Source of the DNA: Brachionus koreanus
Lineage: Eukaryota; Rotifera; Eurotatoria; Ploima; Brachionidae
Length of the DNA: 51,611 nt
Reading direction: 5' to 3'
Assembly: GCA_016987375.1 (NCBI GenBank)
Contig: PJRA01000198.1
Span: 1,704,137 to 1,755,747 of the forward strand
A program made the position numbers and the translations under genes. The notes below the pieces were generated by a model, which searched no databases, was not told the origin of the DNA, and saw nothing but the letters and a program-made list of their open reading frames with translations. Below are positions 10,201 to 20,300 of the stretch, in pieces. Position 1 is the stretch's first letter. Each line of letters begins with the position of its first letter.

Positions 10201-10515
10201 TAAATTGATTATGATAAATGTTCCATTTTATTTTGTTTAAAAGAACGTTTTCTAAACTTTTACCTAAACAGTTTGGGGGAAAGATTGGTCTGAAATCTGA
10301 TGCTAAATTCATTACCTCTTTTTGTTGGTATTTTAAAACTATTTTATCTCTTAAATTCTTTGTTTTTTATTACCAAAAATTATTAATTGAATTTTATCCT
10401 GGTAAAATTTGATATCATTTTTTTTTGCATAACTCTTCGCATATTTTATCACTAACTATTTGTTTTTTATTTTAAAAATAGCTAAATTTTCTACTACTAA
10501 TATAAATATTGATTG

Positions 10516-10645
10516 TAGACAAACTGAATTTTTTACTTAATTGTAAAATGGATATTTAACTGTCTATTTCAATTTATTTATTCTAAGATTATTCTTATTT
10601 CAATTTGTCCATGGGACTTAAACTTTAATTAAATAAATTAATAAA
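10516..10645 (+). repeat. Dispersed repeat, likely LINE 3' tail
   Basis: This stretch recurs almost unchanged in opposite orientation at 33829-33931. Shared blocks include AACTGAATTTTTTACTTAAT, AAAATGGATATTTAACTGTC and TTTGTCCATGGGACTTAAAC, ending in TTTAATTAAATAAAT. The copy here has about 20 extra bases in the middle. The A/T-rich AATAAAT-like end suggests the 3' end of a retroelement transcript; that is inference. Confidence 0.6.
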
Positions 10646-11360
10646 TTACAGATACAAATTCGACCACAGAAAAAATTATAATCACAAATTATATCTTTTA
10701 ACAGGATTTTGTTGATAAATTTACTAAAAAAATAATCAAAAGTTTTCTCTTAAAAATCATTAAATTTTTCTTTTGATGGTACTTTATATTCATTTGAGTT
10801 TCTTAACAAATAAAATCTATCCGCCCAGTTATTTTTAAGCAACATCGAACTTAGACCAGTAGGTAACGTTTTCAGATTGACTATATTGTGTGCAAAGCGA
10901 GACATTCTCCAAACAAGAAAATACATAAGTTTATTTTTGGATTTTCTTTCCACATTTTCCTATTTCTTTGTAGACATTTGAATGACTGTGCATACTGAAG
11001 TGAAGATTATGGAACTTAGAGCATAATTTCCCAGATAAAAGAACACTAAAAGTCGATTGATGACAGACCTTTGGTTCTAGAAATAACATGTGCTCCATGT
11101 ACTTATTTTGATTATTTTGCTTTTTAAAGGGCTGTTGAGCAAAATCTAAAACTCACAGAGTTTAGGTCTAAATTTCGCGTCAAAACGCATAAAATTTTGT
11201 TTTCAGGAAAAATCTAACCAGAGTTTTTATAATTATTCTTTCAATTTCTAGTGAGTTGTCTGGAATAACCATTTATTTAGTTTCAAATTAAATATTTAAA
11301 TGTATAGTTACAAAAGAGTAGTTATTTTATTTCAAAAATTTCCTAAATAAGTTTTATTTT
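10646..11360. other. Spacer with small unrecognised minus-strand frame
   Basis: A 67-residue minus-strand frame at 10750-10953 (contains NNWADRFYLLRNSNEYKVPS) has no recognised domain. It could be a LINE fragment, given the retroelement debris nearby, or chance. The rest is AT-rich with no assignable feature. Confidence 0.35.
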
Positions 11361-13196
11361 TTAAGATTTTAAAGTATTATTGTATTTTTTTTTTAAAAAA
11401 TTTTTGATACAATCTGACACCTTCAAGTTTTCAACACATTCCACGGGTGAGTGGTTGGTTTGAATCTAGAAAAAAAATATTTTCAAAAATCAAGCTAAAA
11501 ATAAAACAAAAAACCTTTATATAATTTAGGCTGTAATTTAGATGCTTCTCGGATTTTAATTCAACTAAAGCATCATCTGTTGAAATTAAATTTGCTAGAA
11601 ATTTTTTTTGATCGTTAAAAATTTGAATAATGTTCTCCTCAAAATATGATTTGTAAAAAATTTAATATATTTTAGCTTAGTCAAATATCTAAATTTTTGG
11701 ATAGAGAAATTTTCCAATTCGTATAGATCTTCAAATTCAATAACTAAATACTCTAATGAATTTAAATTTTCAAAACAATCCTAAAATAAATCAAAAACAC
11801 CAGAAATTCTTAGATATCTAAGATTTTTAAAAGCTGATGAAAATTTTGTTACCTTGCTATTTTTCACAAATAAAATTTCTAAATTTTCTAAAACTAATTC
11901 TGAGTATTCAAAAGAATAAGTAGTACCCAAATCCAAAAATTCTAAATCTCTAAAGTTCTCTATTGAAATGAAATCCAAAATACTGTTTTCCAAAATTAGA
12001 CATTTCAAATTTTTGACGCTTAAATTTTGAACTGAATAGCACCGTGAATCTGTCAAATTAATAAGCTCTAAATTAAAACATTGATCTATTCTATCTAAAT
12101 GAGTGTTTCTATAGTTATTTTGAATTTCAAGAATTCTTAGTTCAGAAGCACAGTTCAGATTTACTATACTTAGTTCTTGGCAATTTTCCTCAATCTTTAA
12201 ATGATTAAGCTTTTTTAAGCATTTTAATTTATTTCCATTTATTAGTTTAAATCTATTACAACTAACGTCTAAAAGTTCCAAGGAATCGAGTCCATTAAAA
12301 CTATCTTCTTGAATATTAAAAATAAGATTTGCTCTTAAAATTAATATTTTTAAACTTTTTAAACCTTTAAATACATACGGCTTTGATGAATTATCTGTAT
12401 CATTCATGTAAATTTCAATTTTGAGCTCAATTAAATTTTTTAAATTGAAAAAGTTTTCTGAGGAGAAATCATGATTGTAAATATACAAATTTAAAAGTGA
12501 TAAATTTTCAAAATTTTTGAAAATTTCGTTTGGAATTTTTTCTAAATTAGGCACATCTAGAGTTAATTGCAAAATTTCGTTTACATCTGCAAACTTAAAG
12601 CTTAAATCAGTATCACTTATCTCAATATTTTGATCGATAATTTCGATGTTTTGTATTGAATTCAAATTGGTTAAATCAATAATGCTGCTATTCGATAGTT
12701 TTATTAATTCGAGAAGCAAATGCATTCTGAAATTTTCCTTTTTAATTTAAAATAATACTTTTTTACATTAATTTCTCAAAAATTTTACTTTAAAATTTTC
12801 TTTGAATAAATAATTTTGATCCAAGAGTTTTTTTCTTCAAAAAAAAAACATAATTTTTAAATAGTAAATAAACAATTGTTACTGTAGGCAGAGAATAAGA
12901 TTCCTGTCCAGTATTTCATTTAAAATTACTAAACAAATATTATCATAACAATGATTATGAGCATCTTCTGGAGGCTTTTTTTCTACTAAAAAACAAAAGA
13001 GGACCTGTTTCCCTAATCTTTTTAAATTGAATAGAACAACTTCATCAATTTTATTAATGATTTTGTTTCGAATCTCGTTTATATTTGATATTGCTTTATC
13101 ATCACATAATTTTTGTATCTGTGTGTCGACTACAATATCAATTTCATTTGTTAATTTGTCATAGAATTCTATAATTTCATTTTTGCTCGAAAACAT
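11361..13196 (-). pseudogene. Leucine-rich-repeat protein gene, with TAG and frameshift
   Basis: Minus-strand model: exon 1 12883-13196, exon 2 11515-12726, exon 3 11361-11465. Introns of 156 and 49 bp are GT-AG and both junctions keep the frame. Exon 1 encodes a helical N-terminus (about 105 residues). Exon 2 encodes many leucine-rich repeats of about 23 residues (LxxLxLxxN-like, for example LKSLKILILRANLIFNI), and exon 3 a Cys-containing tail. No signal peptide or transmembrane helix is seen, so it is probably an intracellular binding or scaffold protein; its function is unknown. Two lesions interrupt it. At 11781-11783 a TAG falls inside a repeat, and the same frame then continues with further LRR sequence (FENLNSLEYLVIEF). 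At 11655-11660 a six-A run (T on the coding strand) is one base short for the frame to continue. Either it is a young pseudogene, the TAG is removed by splicing, or there are assembly errors. Without the lesions it would be about 543 residues. Confidence 0.75.
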
Positions 13197-13440
13197 TTTT
13201 GACTAAAATATTTTAAGCTTAATGTACTTGCACCATTTAAAGAATTTATTAATTTTAATTTATTTTAATTTTTTTTTCATTAAACCCCAAATAATTACTT
13301 AACAATGGTGAAATTTGTTTTAATTTGTCTCAAAATAAAGTTATCAATAGACAATAGTGTCGAAACCCAAAATAAAATAAAAAGCAGCTTTATTACATTT
13401 TTATTAAAATATTTTATTGATATATTATAATAATTAAAAA
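13197..13440. other. Upstream region of the LRR gene
   Basis: AT-rich; on the minus strand a TTTTAG lies seven bases before the LRR start codon. No clear TATA box or other element could be distinguished from background. Confidence 0.35.
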
Positions 13441-13547
13441 AATTAATTAATACTAAATAACTAAATCACCGGTTAACCCTAGACACATCATGCATTTTTT
13501 CGAGTTTTTTTAAGCGCAAAATATCTAAATAATTCAAAAAATATTTA
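13441..13547. repeat. Interrupted repeat with TTAA element end
   Basis: AATTAATTAATACTAAATAA (13441) and AATTCAAAAAATA (about 13532) match the continuous sequence at 13889-13925, but here about 60 bp is inserted between them, bounded by CTAAAT on both sides. The insert contains TTAACCCTAGACACATCATG (13473), which resembles the left end of the TTAA-flanked MITE at 16883. It looks like a solo or truncated MITE end sitting in an older repeat. Confidence 0.45.
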
Positions 13548-13684
13548 TTTACAAATAAAATTTTTTGAAATAAAAAAAAATCGTTTTATTTTTAAATGAT
13601 CTATTTGTTATTTAAATGATTCTTAAATAATTTGACAAAACAACATTTTTTTTTCAATTCGAAAGTTTGTTTTAACAGTAGTAT

Positions 13685-13937
13685 AGCGTTTGGTAACGTC
13701 AGTGAGGACCACATGACATGACCGCCAAAACTTGCTGTTTGCCATTTCGATAGCCGCGAAAAAAATTTAAAAAATTTCTAAATAAAAAAATTGGATAAAT
13801 AAAAGAGAAAACGTGTAAAAAAATTTTTTGCACCCAGACCATCAAGATGGCCAATATCAAGTTATGTTGACTGTCACTCACTTTAAAATTAATTAATACT
13901 AAATAACTAAATAATTCAAAAATATACACCCAACACT
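13685..13937. repeat. hAT-like MITE with diverged terminal inverted repeats
   Basis: The left end AGCGTTTGGTAACGTCAGTG resembles the 37238 copy (AGTGTTGGGTACCGTAAGTG). The right end, read on the minus strand, is AGTGTTGGGTGTATA with GTGAGTGACAGTC further in. About 253 bp, AT-rich inside, with no transposase. Frames crossing it are not genes. Superfamily is inferred from end sequence only. Confidence 0.5.
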
Positions 13938-14127
13938 AAAGTAGAAAGTGTTTATAAAAATTAGACAAAATTAACTAAATTCTATTAAGAATATTTTTAA
14001 AAACGAAACAGATTTAAAAAAAAATTACATGATCTAATTTATAAAAAAAAATTTCCAAAAATTCAAATTCAACTTAGATAGAAACTGATTTATATACGGT
14101 CGTTGAGGTTTTAATTATTATTATTTT

Positions 14128-14373
14128 ATGTTCATAATTATTTTAAAGAAAAAGTGGTGTAGTGATTTTTTCGACTACTATTCAATTGATAAGAAGTTTT
14201 TTTTAGCTTTTTTTCAATTATTTGAATTACCGTACCTCTTTTTTGAGAATAAAAATATACACCAAAATGGAAAAAAATTAATGCTTTTTAAAGAATATAT
14301 AGGATTTTTTAAAAATTTAAAAAAATTAATTGAATACATGGGTCTGAAAGACTTGCATCTTTTTAAGAGTTAG
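14128..14373 (+). CDS. Small hypothetical frame, 81 residues
   Basis: An open frame with many Phe, Lys and Leu residues (for example FFLAFFQLFELPYLFFEN) and no recognised domain. Composition mirrors the AT-rich background, and no splice signals or repeat relationships were found. It sits between transposon relics. I include it only because it is one of the longer frames in this stretch; chance is the more likely explanation. Confidence 0.15.
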   Translation: MFIIILKKKWCSDFFDYYSIDKKFFLAFFQLFELPYLFFENKNIHQNGKKLMLFKEYIGFFKNLKKLIEYMGLKDLHLFKS

Positions 14374-15657
14374 TATTTTTAGACCACTTGATACAAAATT
14401 TTTTAGCCTTCCATAAGAAATTATATTTAGAAATGGACGTAGTTTACGAAATTCAAGTCAAAAACTAGAAATTCAGATAGCACTTAAGTTTTGAATTTCT
14501 GGAACTTTATATTTATAGGTAAATATAGTAAAGATTATTTACAAAAAATTTTTTTTAGTGTACAACTTAAATATAAATAAAAACTAAAACAGATTCAAAT
14601 GTAGTAAGTTTTAAAAGAACTTCTTTTTGTCATTAGTCTCGTCTTGTTGTTAGTCTTTCATTCCGCAATAGTGGTCCATTTCAGTTGATTGACGATAATT
14701 TTTTTTCTTTATAAATTTATATTTTTAAATAAAAAAAAAAACTCTTCTCATTTACATTATCTTCACAAAATCACAATTTTTGCATATTTTTTTTGTATTT
14801 GAAAATTGTATTGGAAAACATCCAATTCAATACAAAATTCAAAAATCGAATTAAAATTTCATACTACCATTCATTCATTTCATAATTGGAACATAACAAT
14901 AAAGTATAAAAAATCAAGTAGAATGCTGTCAAAAAGCAAAACAGAATACTTAACCAAACTTGACCCAAAGATAAATTTTAAACTGCCTCCAAGTCTTAAA
15001 ATTTTGAAAACTAATAGTCTAGGATATAAAAATCAATAGTTATCTTTATTTAAATGTTTTCCTTCAAATTTACCATTTTTATTGACCCCTTGAAAAAAAA
15101 CAACTTTTAATTTTGTGATTTTTAGATTTACAAACTATCTAAAAAATAATCTTACAAGGATTGAAATGATATTTTGCGTATCAAAAGAAGATTGTCTAAT
15201 CAGCACAAAAATGTTTATATCATTTTGATATTTTTTGTTTTTAAAAAAGAAATCAACTTAATAGCTTCAGAAATCCTGTGTATTTTTTTGTTGAAAAAAG
15301 ATATTTACAATTGATTATATTTTAACAATCTAGAAAAAATTGTTCAAGTCGAACAATAGCTAAAATAATTTTATGTAGTTTGTTATCTATCAAATGGTAT
15401 CTTCAAGCCATTTATTTAATGGAAAATTACTTGTGTAATTAAATCACGGAGATGAATCTTGGCCGCTAGACTAGCAAGCTTTCATCAAAAGGCATTATTT
15501 TTACAGCATTTATATATTTTTCATCTATTTTTTTATTCTAGAGTTCATAATAAGTTTCAAAGGAACTACCACAGCAAATATACCACAGATTCAAATGTAG
15601 CAAGTCAATTGCTTTAAACAAGACTCTATTCAATTTTTTAATCAGGTCTGTTTTTGA
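14374..15657. other. Spacer with possible LINE debris
   Basis: No real gene. A 77-residue plus-strand frame at 14806-15039 contains YLTKLDPKINFK, similar to LEIKLDPKINFK in the reverse transcriptase fragment at 28978; it may be a decayed LINE piece. A 20-bp near-identical direct repeat (ACAGATTCAAATGTAG, then T or C, then AAG) lies at 14589-14608 and 15585-15604, bracketing that piece. Confidence 0.35.
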
Positions 15658-16468
15658 TTATTGTTTTATGATTCTACAATGCGATACCCAAAAAAATTTT
15701 AAAAAATATTTCAACTTTAATTTAATGCGGTAAATCAGCTGTTGCTCTGTTGAGGCTTGCCAACCTCCCTCGTATACTTTTTCACTCAAACAACCCCAAA
15801 AATTTTCAATAGAGCGCGCTTGAGGGACATTTGGCGGATTGATATCTTTGGTCACATAATTTTCATTTTCGTTCATCCATGTTGTGCTTACCATAGAATA
15901 GCGAGCAGACGCTAAGTCGGGCCAAAAAACGTATTCAAGGTCTTCATGATACTCATGTATAAATGGGAGCAATCGTTTATTCAAGCATTCGTCGATATAG
16001 ATGCTCGAATTGATGACAACCGACTCTGATAATCGAAAAAGTAAAGTACTTTTCGTCGTCCAAAATAAGCATATTTGAAAGTTTTTTACTCAATTTCTTG
16101 GCTTTCTCATGCTGTACGGCGCTATATTTTGGTGTTTTTTCACGTTTACGATATGAAATATCCATTTTTGTTAACTGCCGGCCTACTGTTGTCTGGTGGA
16201 CATTAAATTTTCTTGCTAGACGCCTTTGACTCACTCCATTTCGGTTATTGGTCAATCTCTTCAGTTTTGTCTTCCTTGCAGCTGTCCAGNNNNNNNNNNN
16301 NNNNNNNNNNNNNNNNNNNNNNNNNNNNNNNNNNNNNNNNNNNNNNNNNNNNNNNNNNNNNNNNNNNNNNNNNNNNNNNNNNNNNNNNNTATATATATGA
16401 TCCCCTGATCATTTGCATGATCGGGCAAGTTAACTTAACTTTTGTCCATTTACTTATGCATCACCCGT
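15658..16468 (-). mobile_element. Tc1/mariner transposon relic (copy 2), spans assembly gap
   Basis: On the minus strand the transposase N-terminus has a helix-turn-helix typical of the family (NRNGVSQRRLARKFNVHQTT), then LILDDEKYFTFS with the first catalytic Asp. After a deletion and frameshift near 15980 it continues with FWPDLASARYS (second Asp) and PQARSIENFWG, where the Glu is the probable third catalytic residue. By my count 36 residues separate the second Asp from the Glu, a DD36E spacing. The element's 5' terminal repeat is at the right (ACGGGTGATGCATAAGTAAA on the minus strand from 16468), next to TA. The 100-N gap at 16290-16389 falls inside the element's 5' region. No 3' terminal repeat was found, so it is truncated as well as frameshifted. 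Confidence 0.85.
16290..16389. other. Assembly gap (100 N)
   Basis: Exactly 100 undetermined bases, the usual placeholder for a gap of unknown length. It lies inside the mariner copy, consistent with repeats breaking the assembly. Frames that run through the N block are artefacts. Confidence 0.98.
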
Positions 16469-16882
16469 TAGATCGTTCTAAAAAGCCTAATTACACTATT
16501 TTTTTTTTAGAATTTACAATAAGATTTTCATTAGTTTTGAAAAAATATAGAGCTTAACAGCATATTAGCCTAAGCTTTAATATCACTCCTTTTTTTACTT
16601 AAAATTAGACAAATGAAAATGATATTTTTAAAGTATAAAAGACAGGGGCGTTTTCTCGTCATTTTTCCTTTTATTTTTGTGGTAACAAACCTTTCAACAA
16701 TTATCAGGGAAAGAGTATATCAATAAAAAGAATATCAATTGAATTTTTATTTAAAATTAAATAAAATGGTTTATAAGGAAAATATTTGCAAGGAAATATG
16801 ATAGTGGACTTTAAATTATTTTTGCAAAAAATCTTTTATTTAAAATAAATATATAATACTACAATTATCATGTTAAGGTAAT

Positions 16883-17343
16883 TTAACACTAGAAGCACCA
16901 AGCATTTTTTCACGTTTTTTTAACACTAAGAGCCCGGCTGATTTCTCATTAAAATTTAAAATAAAAGTATCAAGATAAATTTAACTTTTTATTTTGAAAT
17001 TTATTCATTTTCTAATAAATTACAATCAAAATTTTTAGATAATAAAAACCGTTTTTTAAAATTTTATTTATATGAGGTAAAAATCAAGTTTCAATTTTTC
17101 AAAAAGGGGTCTAAAAACCCCTCGGGCGTTCTATTGTTAATTCAAAAATATTTTATAAAAAAACTACAATTTATAAAATAATATAATTCTTTAAAGATAG
17201 TTTGATTAATTTCAAAAAGAAAATTTTAAAATCTACATAAATCAATAAAGATATATTCATTTGAAAAATCTATTCATAATAAAAGGGGATTTAAATTTTT
17301 TTTAAAACGAGTCAAATGACTCGTTTGGTGCTTCTAGTGTTAA
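16883..17343. mobile_element. TTAA-flanked MITE (piggyBac-like)
   Basis: A perfect 20-bp terminal inverted repeat, TTTAACACTAGAAGCACCAA at 16882-16901 and its reverse complement at 17325-17344. The repeats start immediately inside TTAA on both sides. TTAA target duplication is the hallmark of the piggyBac superfamily, so a non-autonomous piggyBac-like element is the best reading. There is no transposase. A near-palindrome (ACGAGTCAAATGACTCGT) lies just inside the right end. Confidence 0.75.
16920..17140. mobile_element. Second TTAA element nested in the MITE
   Basis: Inside the MITE, TTAACACTAAGAGCCCGG (16920) and, at the other side, CCTCGGGCGTTCTATTGTTAA (ending 17140) form a looser inverted pair, again bounded by TTAA. 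The related end at 13473 lacks this insertion after its own TTAA, which fits a later insertion of one MITE into another. The pairing is imperfect and this is an inference. Confidence 0.45.
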
Positions 17344-20300
17344 ACAAAAAAAAACTTTAAAAATTTTCTCAAAGATTCAAATTTTAAGTTTCATGTTCAA
17401 ATAATCCGTTTAAATTGCCGTAGTTTGAAGGCTACTTAAAATTCCGATCTTTCATGCTCAAGTTTATCAGATAGACTATATTAATTAATTTTCAAACTTA
17501 ACATTTCATTTTAAAATTCCATTCAAAGTTCATTAAAAACTAATGATTTTCTAAGCATGCAAAATAGTTGATAATTTGTCACTAAATGAACTAGATATGC
17601 GCAAATATTCTAATTATTGGTTGAATGGAGCCACAGAGGCATGTTGAGAAAAATTTTTTTTTTCTTTTTATCCAAATAGAAATGAATTATAGCCTTGTGC
17701 GATAATTAATTTTACTAATTTGGCTTACTAATATGGCCCAGAAATTCCTAGTAATTAAATTTGACCCGTTTTAGAAAAAGTTTGATTAATTTCATTTTGA
17801 TTTAACTGGTCATTATTTCAAATTTAACCCAATCAAAGGTATACTATCAAATGAATGTACCTCTCAATATTCAATTAAGGTCAAAATGTTCTTTATCGAT
17901 TTGATTGTGATTGATTTACAATACACTATGCTTCCTGCTTTTTAATAAGTAGAAAATTATACATCATTTAATTGCTTGCAGTAAGATTTCCATTAGTTTT
18001 GATAAGAACACAGAGCTTGACAGCTTATTTTCTCATAACACTTACTTATTGATTTAGACCCATCTAATATCTTAGAATAATAAATTACTTAGCATGTTAA
18101 ATGTTTAACTAAGTACTTAAGGGGTGATAATGCACTTTGCCAGGTAGAAGCCCTCGGGGGCCTAAACTCAATTGCTTATCTGTATAATTAACACCAATAT
18201 TGAGTCTTATCCGGATTGTATAACTTAATGAAGCATGTCATGATCAGCAATTCAACGCTTATCATCTACCACTCGCTACGACTTCGAGAGGTGTTTGCAT
18301 TTAGCTCACTGATTTTGAATAAATGTGCTCAAGGGCTTTTCTATATAGGCCAAGAGGTTTGGTGACGTGATTTACAAATTTTAAAGTTACTTATCAAAAC
18401 AGTTATTTACATTTGAATAATCTCTTTCAATTATTCAAGAAATTTCAAGTGTATTTAGAAAAAAGAGCGAATATTTACCCGAGGTTGTTATTATGGTTTT
18501 TTAATCATATTTACTAAATGACTAATTAGATTTTAATTCTACTCAAAAACAATAGGGTTTAGTTTTTAGTTGTCTCTAAGGAGTTAATTATTAGTTTTAC
18601 ATTTATCAATATATAGTCAGTTAAATGAAGTTTTTTCAATCGACCCTTTTTTTTTAATTAACAAACTGCCGAAATAAAATAAATAAATTACTTAAAAGAA
18701 TTTTTTTTGTTTTTTTTTTACTTAAGCCAAATTTATTTAAAAAAAAAAGGTGAACTATTATTTGAAAAGTTAGAAGCATAATCTCATCAAGTCATTAAAA
18801 TAAACAAATATTTTATTTATTTATTGCATAAACAATTTTTGTTTATTGAAGGTTTTTGCTTCCTTGTATGAAAATTTAATAATGTGTTCAATATAGCAGC
18901 ATTTAACTAAATTCTCAAGGAAGCTATTTTGTTTTATTAATTTTGTTTTAATAGTTTCTGTGAGAAAAGCAATATAAAATATATTATTGTTGTATTATGT
19001 TCTCAATAGACGATTGAGCATGTGTACAGTTAAGCAAGCATTACGGATTTGCTCTTATATAAAGGTGAGATATTAATATCGGATTTTCGCTTCTAATTTT
19101 AAGTCTTCCTTTTGTTTTTAATTAAAAATCTCAGACATTTCCAAAAGAATTCAGAAGTTCAATTTAAGCCTAATCGGAGATTTTATCGCCTTGTAACAGT
19201 TCGTTTAGTTATTATCTGACATAAATTTGCACTTGTATTCGTATTTATCTAAAACTGTTAATGATCTATCTAAAATTATAGTTTGTTAAAATAACTTGAG
19301 CCAATCATTTATTGCTTCTACGAATTATTGTTTGCCTCCAATCATGTTTTTTGTTTTAAATCAAAGTATCTAATAGTTTATAGTTTATCTATTTGATAAA
19401 TATAATTTTTTCTCAATTAAAAATGAATAAAAAATTTTCTATTTTAATTTTATTTATTTAAATCTTTTCAATGAATAATTTTTATTTTTAAATTACGCTG
19501 TATTTTTAATAACTTCTTAGACCGAGTTTCCTTGGCTTTTAGCTTTGCCGAAGAAACTAAATCATCAAATTTTGTACAAAAATTTTAAAGTTATTTTATT
19601 TGAATAAAACTTGAAAATTAAACTAAAAAAAATCAAATAAAATAATTCAGAATTGGATTCTTTTCAATCACAATGACTCTGAGATTAAATTAAATTCTCA
19701 AGACTGTCCCACTGTCCATTTTAAAAATTGTTTTTCAGATAAATAAATAAATAGAAAATGTTTTATAGGAGAATCAGCAAAATTGAGCGCAAATATATTG
19801 ATTGATGAACTTTGAAATCAGAATTTTAATTTTTGAAAATTGAAAAAAATATATTAAAACATTTCATTAATATTAACATCAGTTAAATAAAAATTTACAT
19901 GATTTAAATTTTGAGTCTGACAAACAGCTAAAGATTTGAGATCAAGATAATTTGAGCGTAGAATTAATAAATAAATTTTTGAAAAAATCAATTGAGCATT
20001 CAAAATCACTTTCACCAAGTTGTTCCATCAATCAAAATAATATAGAAATAAATAGATAAGAATATGTTAGACTATTGAGAACAAGTTGTTTAAACAAATT
20101 AACAAATTTTTTGTTTAGTCTAGAGGATTGAGATATTTGATAAGAAATTAGTTCAAAACCCGATGACCGTAATGTGAGTGTGGTGTGTATGTTAGTGAAT
20201 GATGCGTGTCAGCTTGGCGAGTTATGCAATGTTTGCCCGGATGTCTGACGACGGAATCAAGTAATCCGGATAAACTTGCAATCTATATCGCACGGTTTAA

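Noticed and set aside
10218..10412. 64-residue plus-strand frame next to the LINE relic
   Set aside because: It runs antisense to probable LINE sequence and reflects AT-rich composition.
11763..11782. A 20-bp ultrashort intron (GTGTTTTTGATTTATTTTAG) to remove the LRR stop
   Set aside because: Removing 20 bp shifts the frame straight into another stop; the 72-bp alternative keeps the frame.
16213..16557. Plus-strand frames running through the N block
   Set aside because: They depend on undetermined bases and overlap the mariner transposase read on the other strand.
18155..18170. Small palindrome AGCCCTCGGGGGCCT
   Set aside because: Too short and imperfect to support a structural RNA or operator call on its own.
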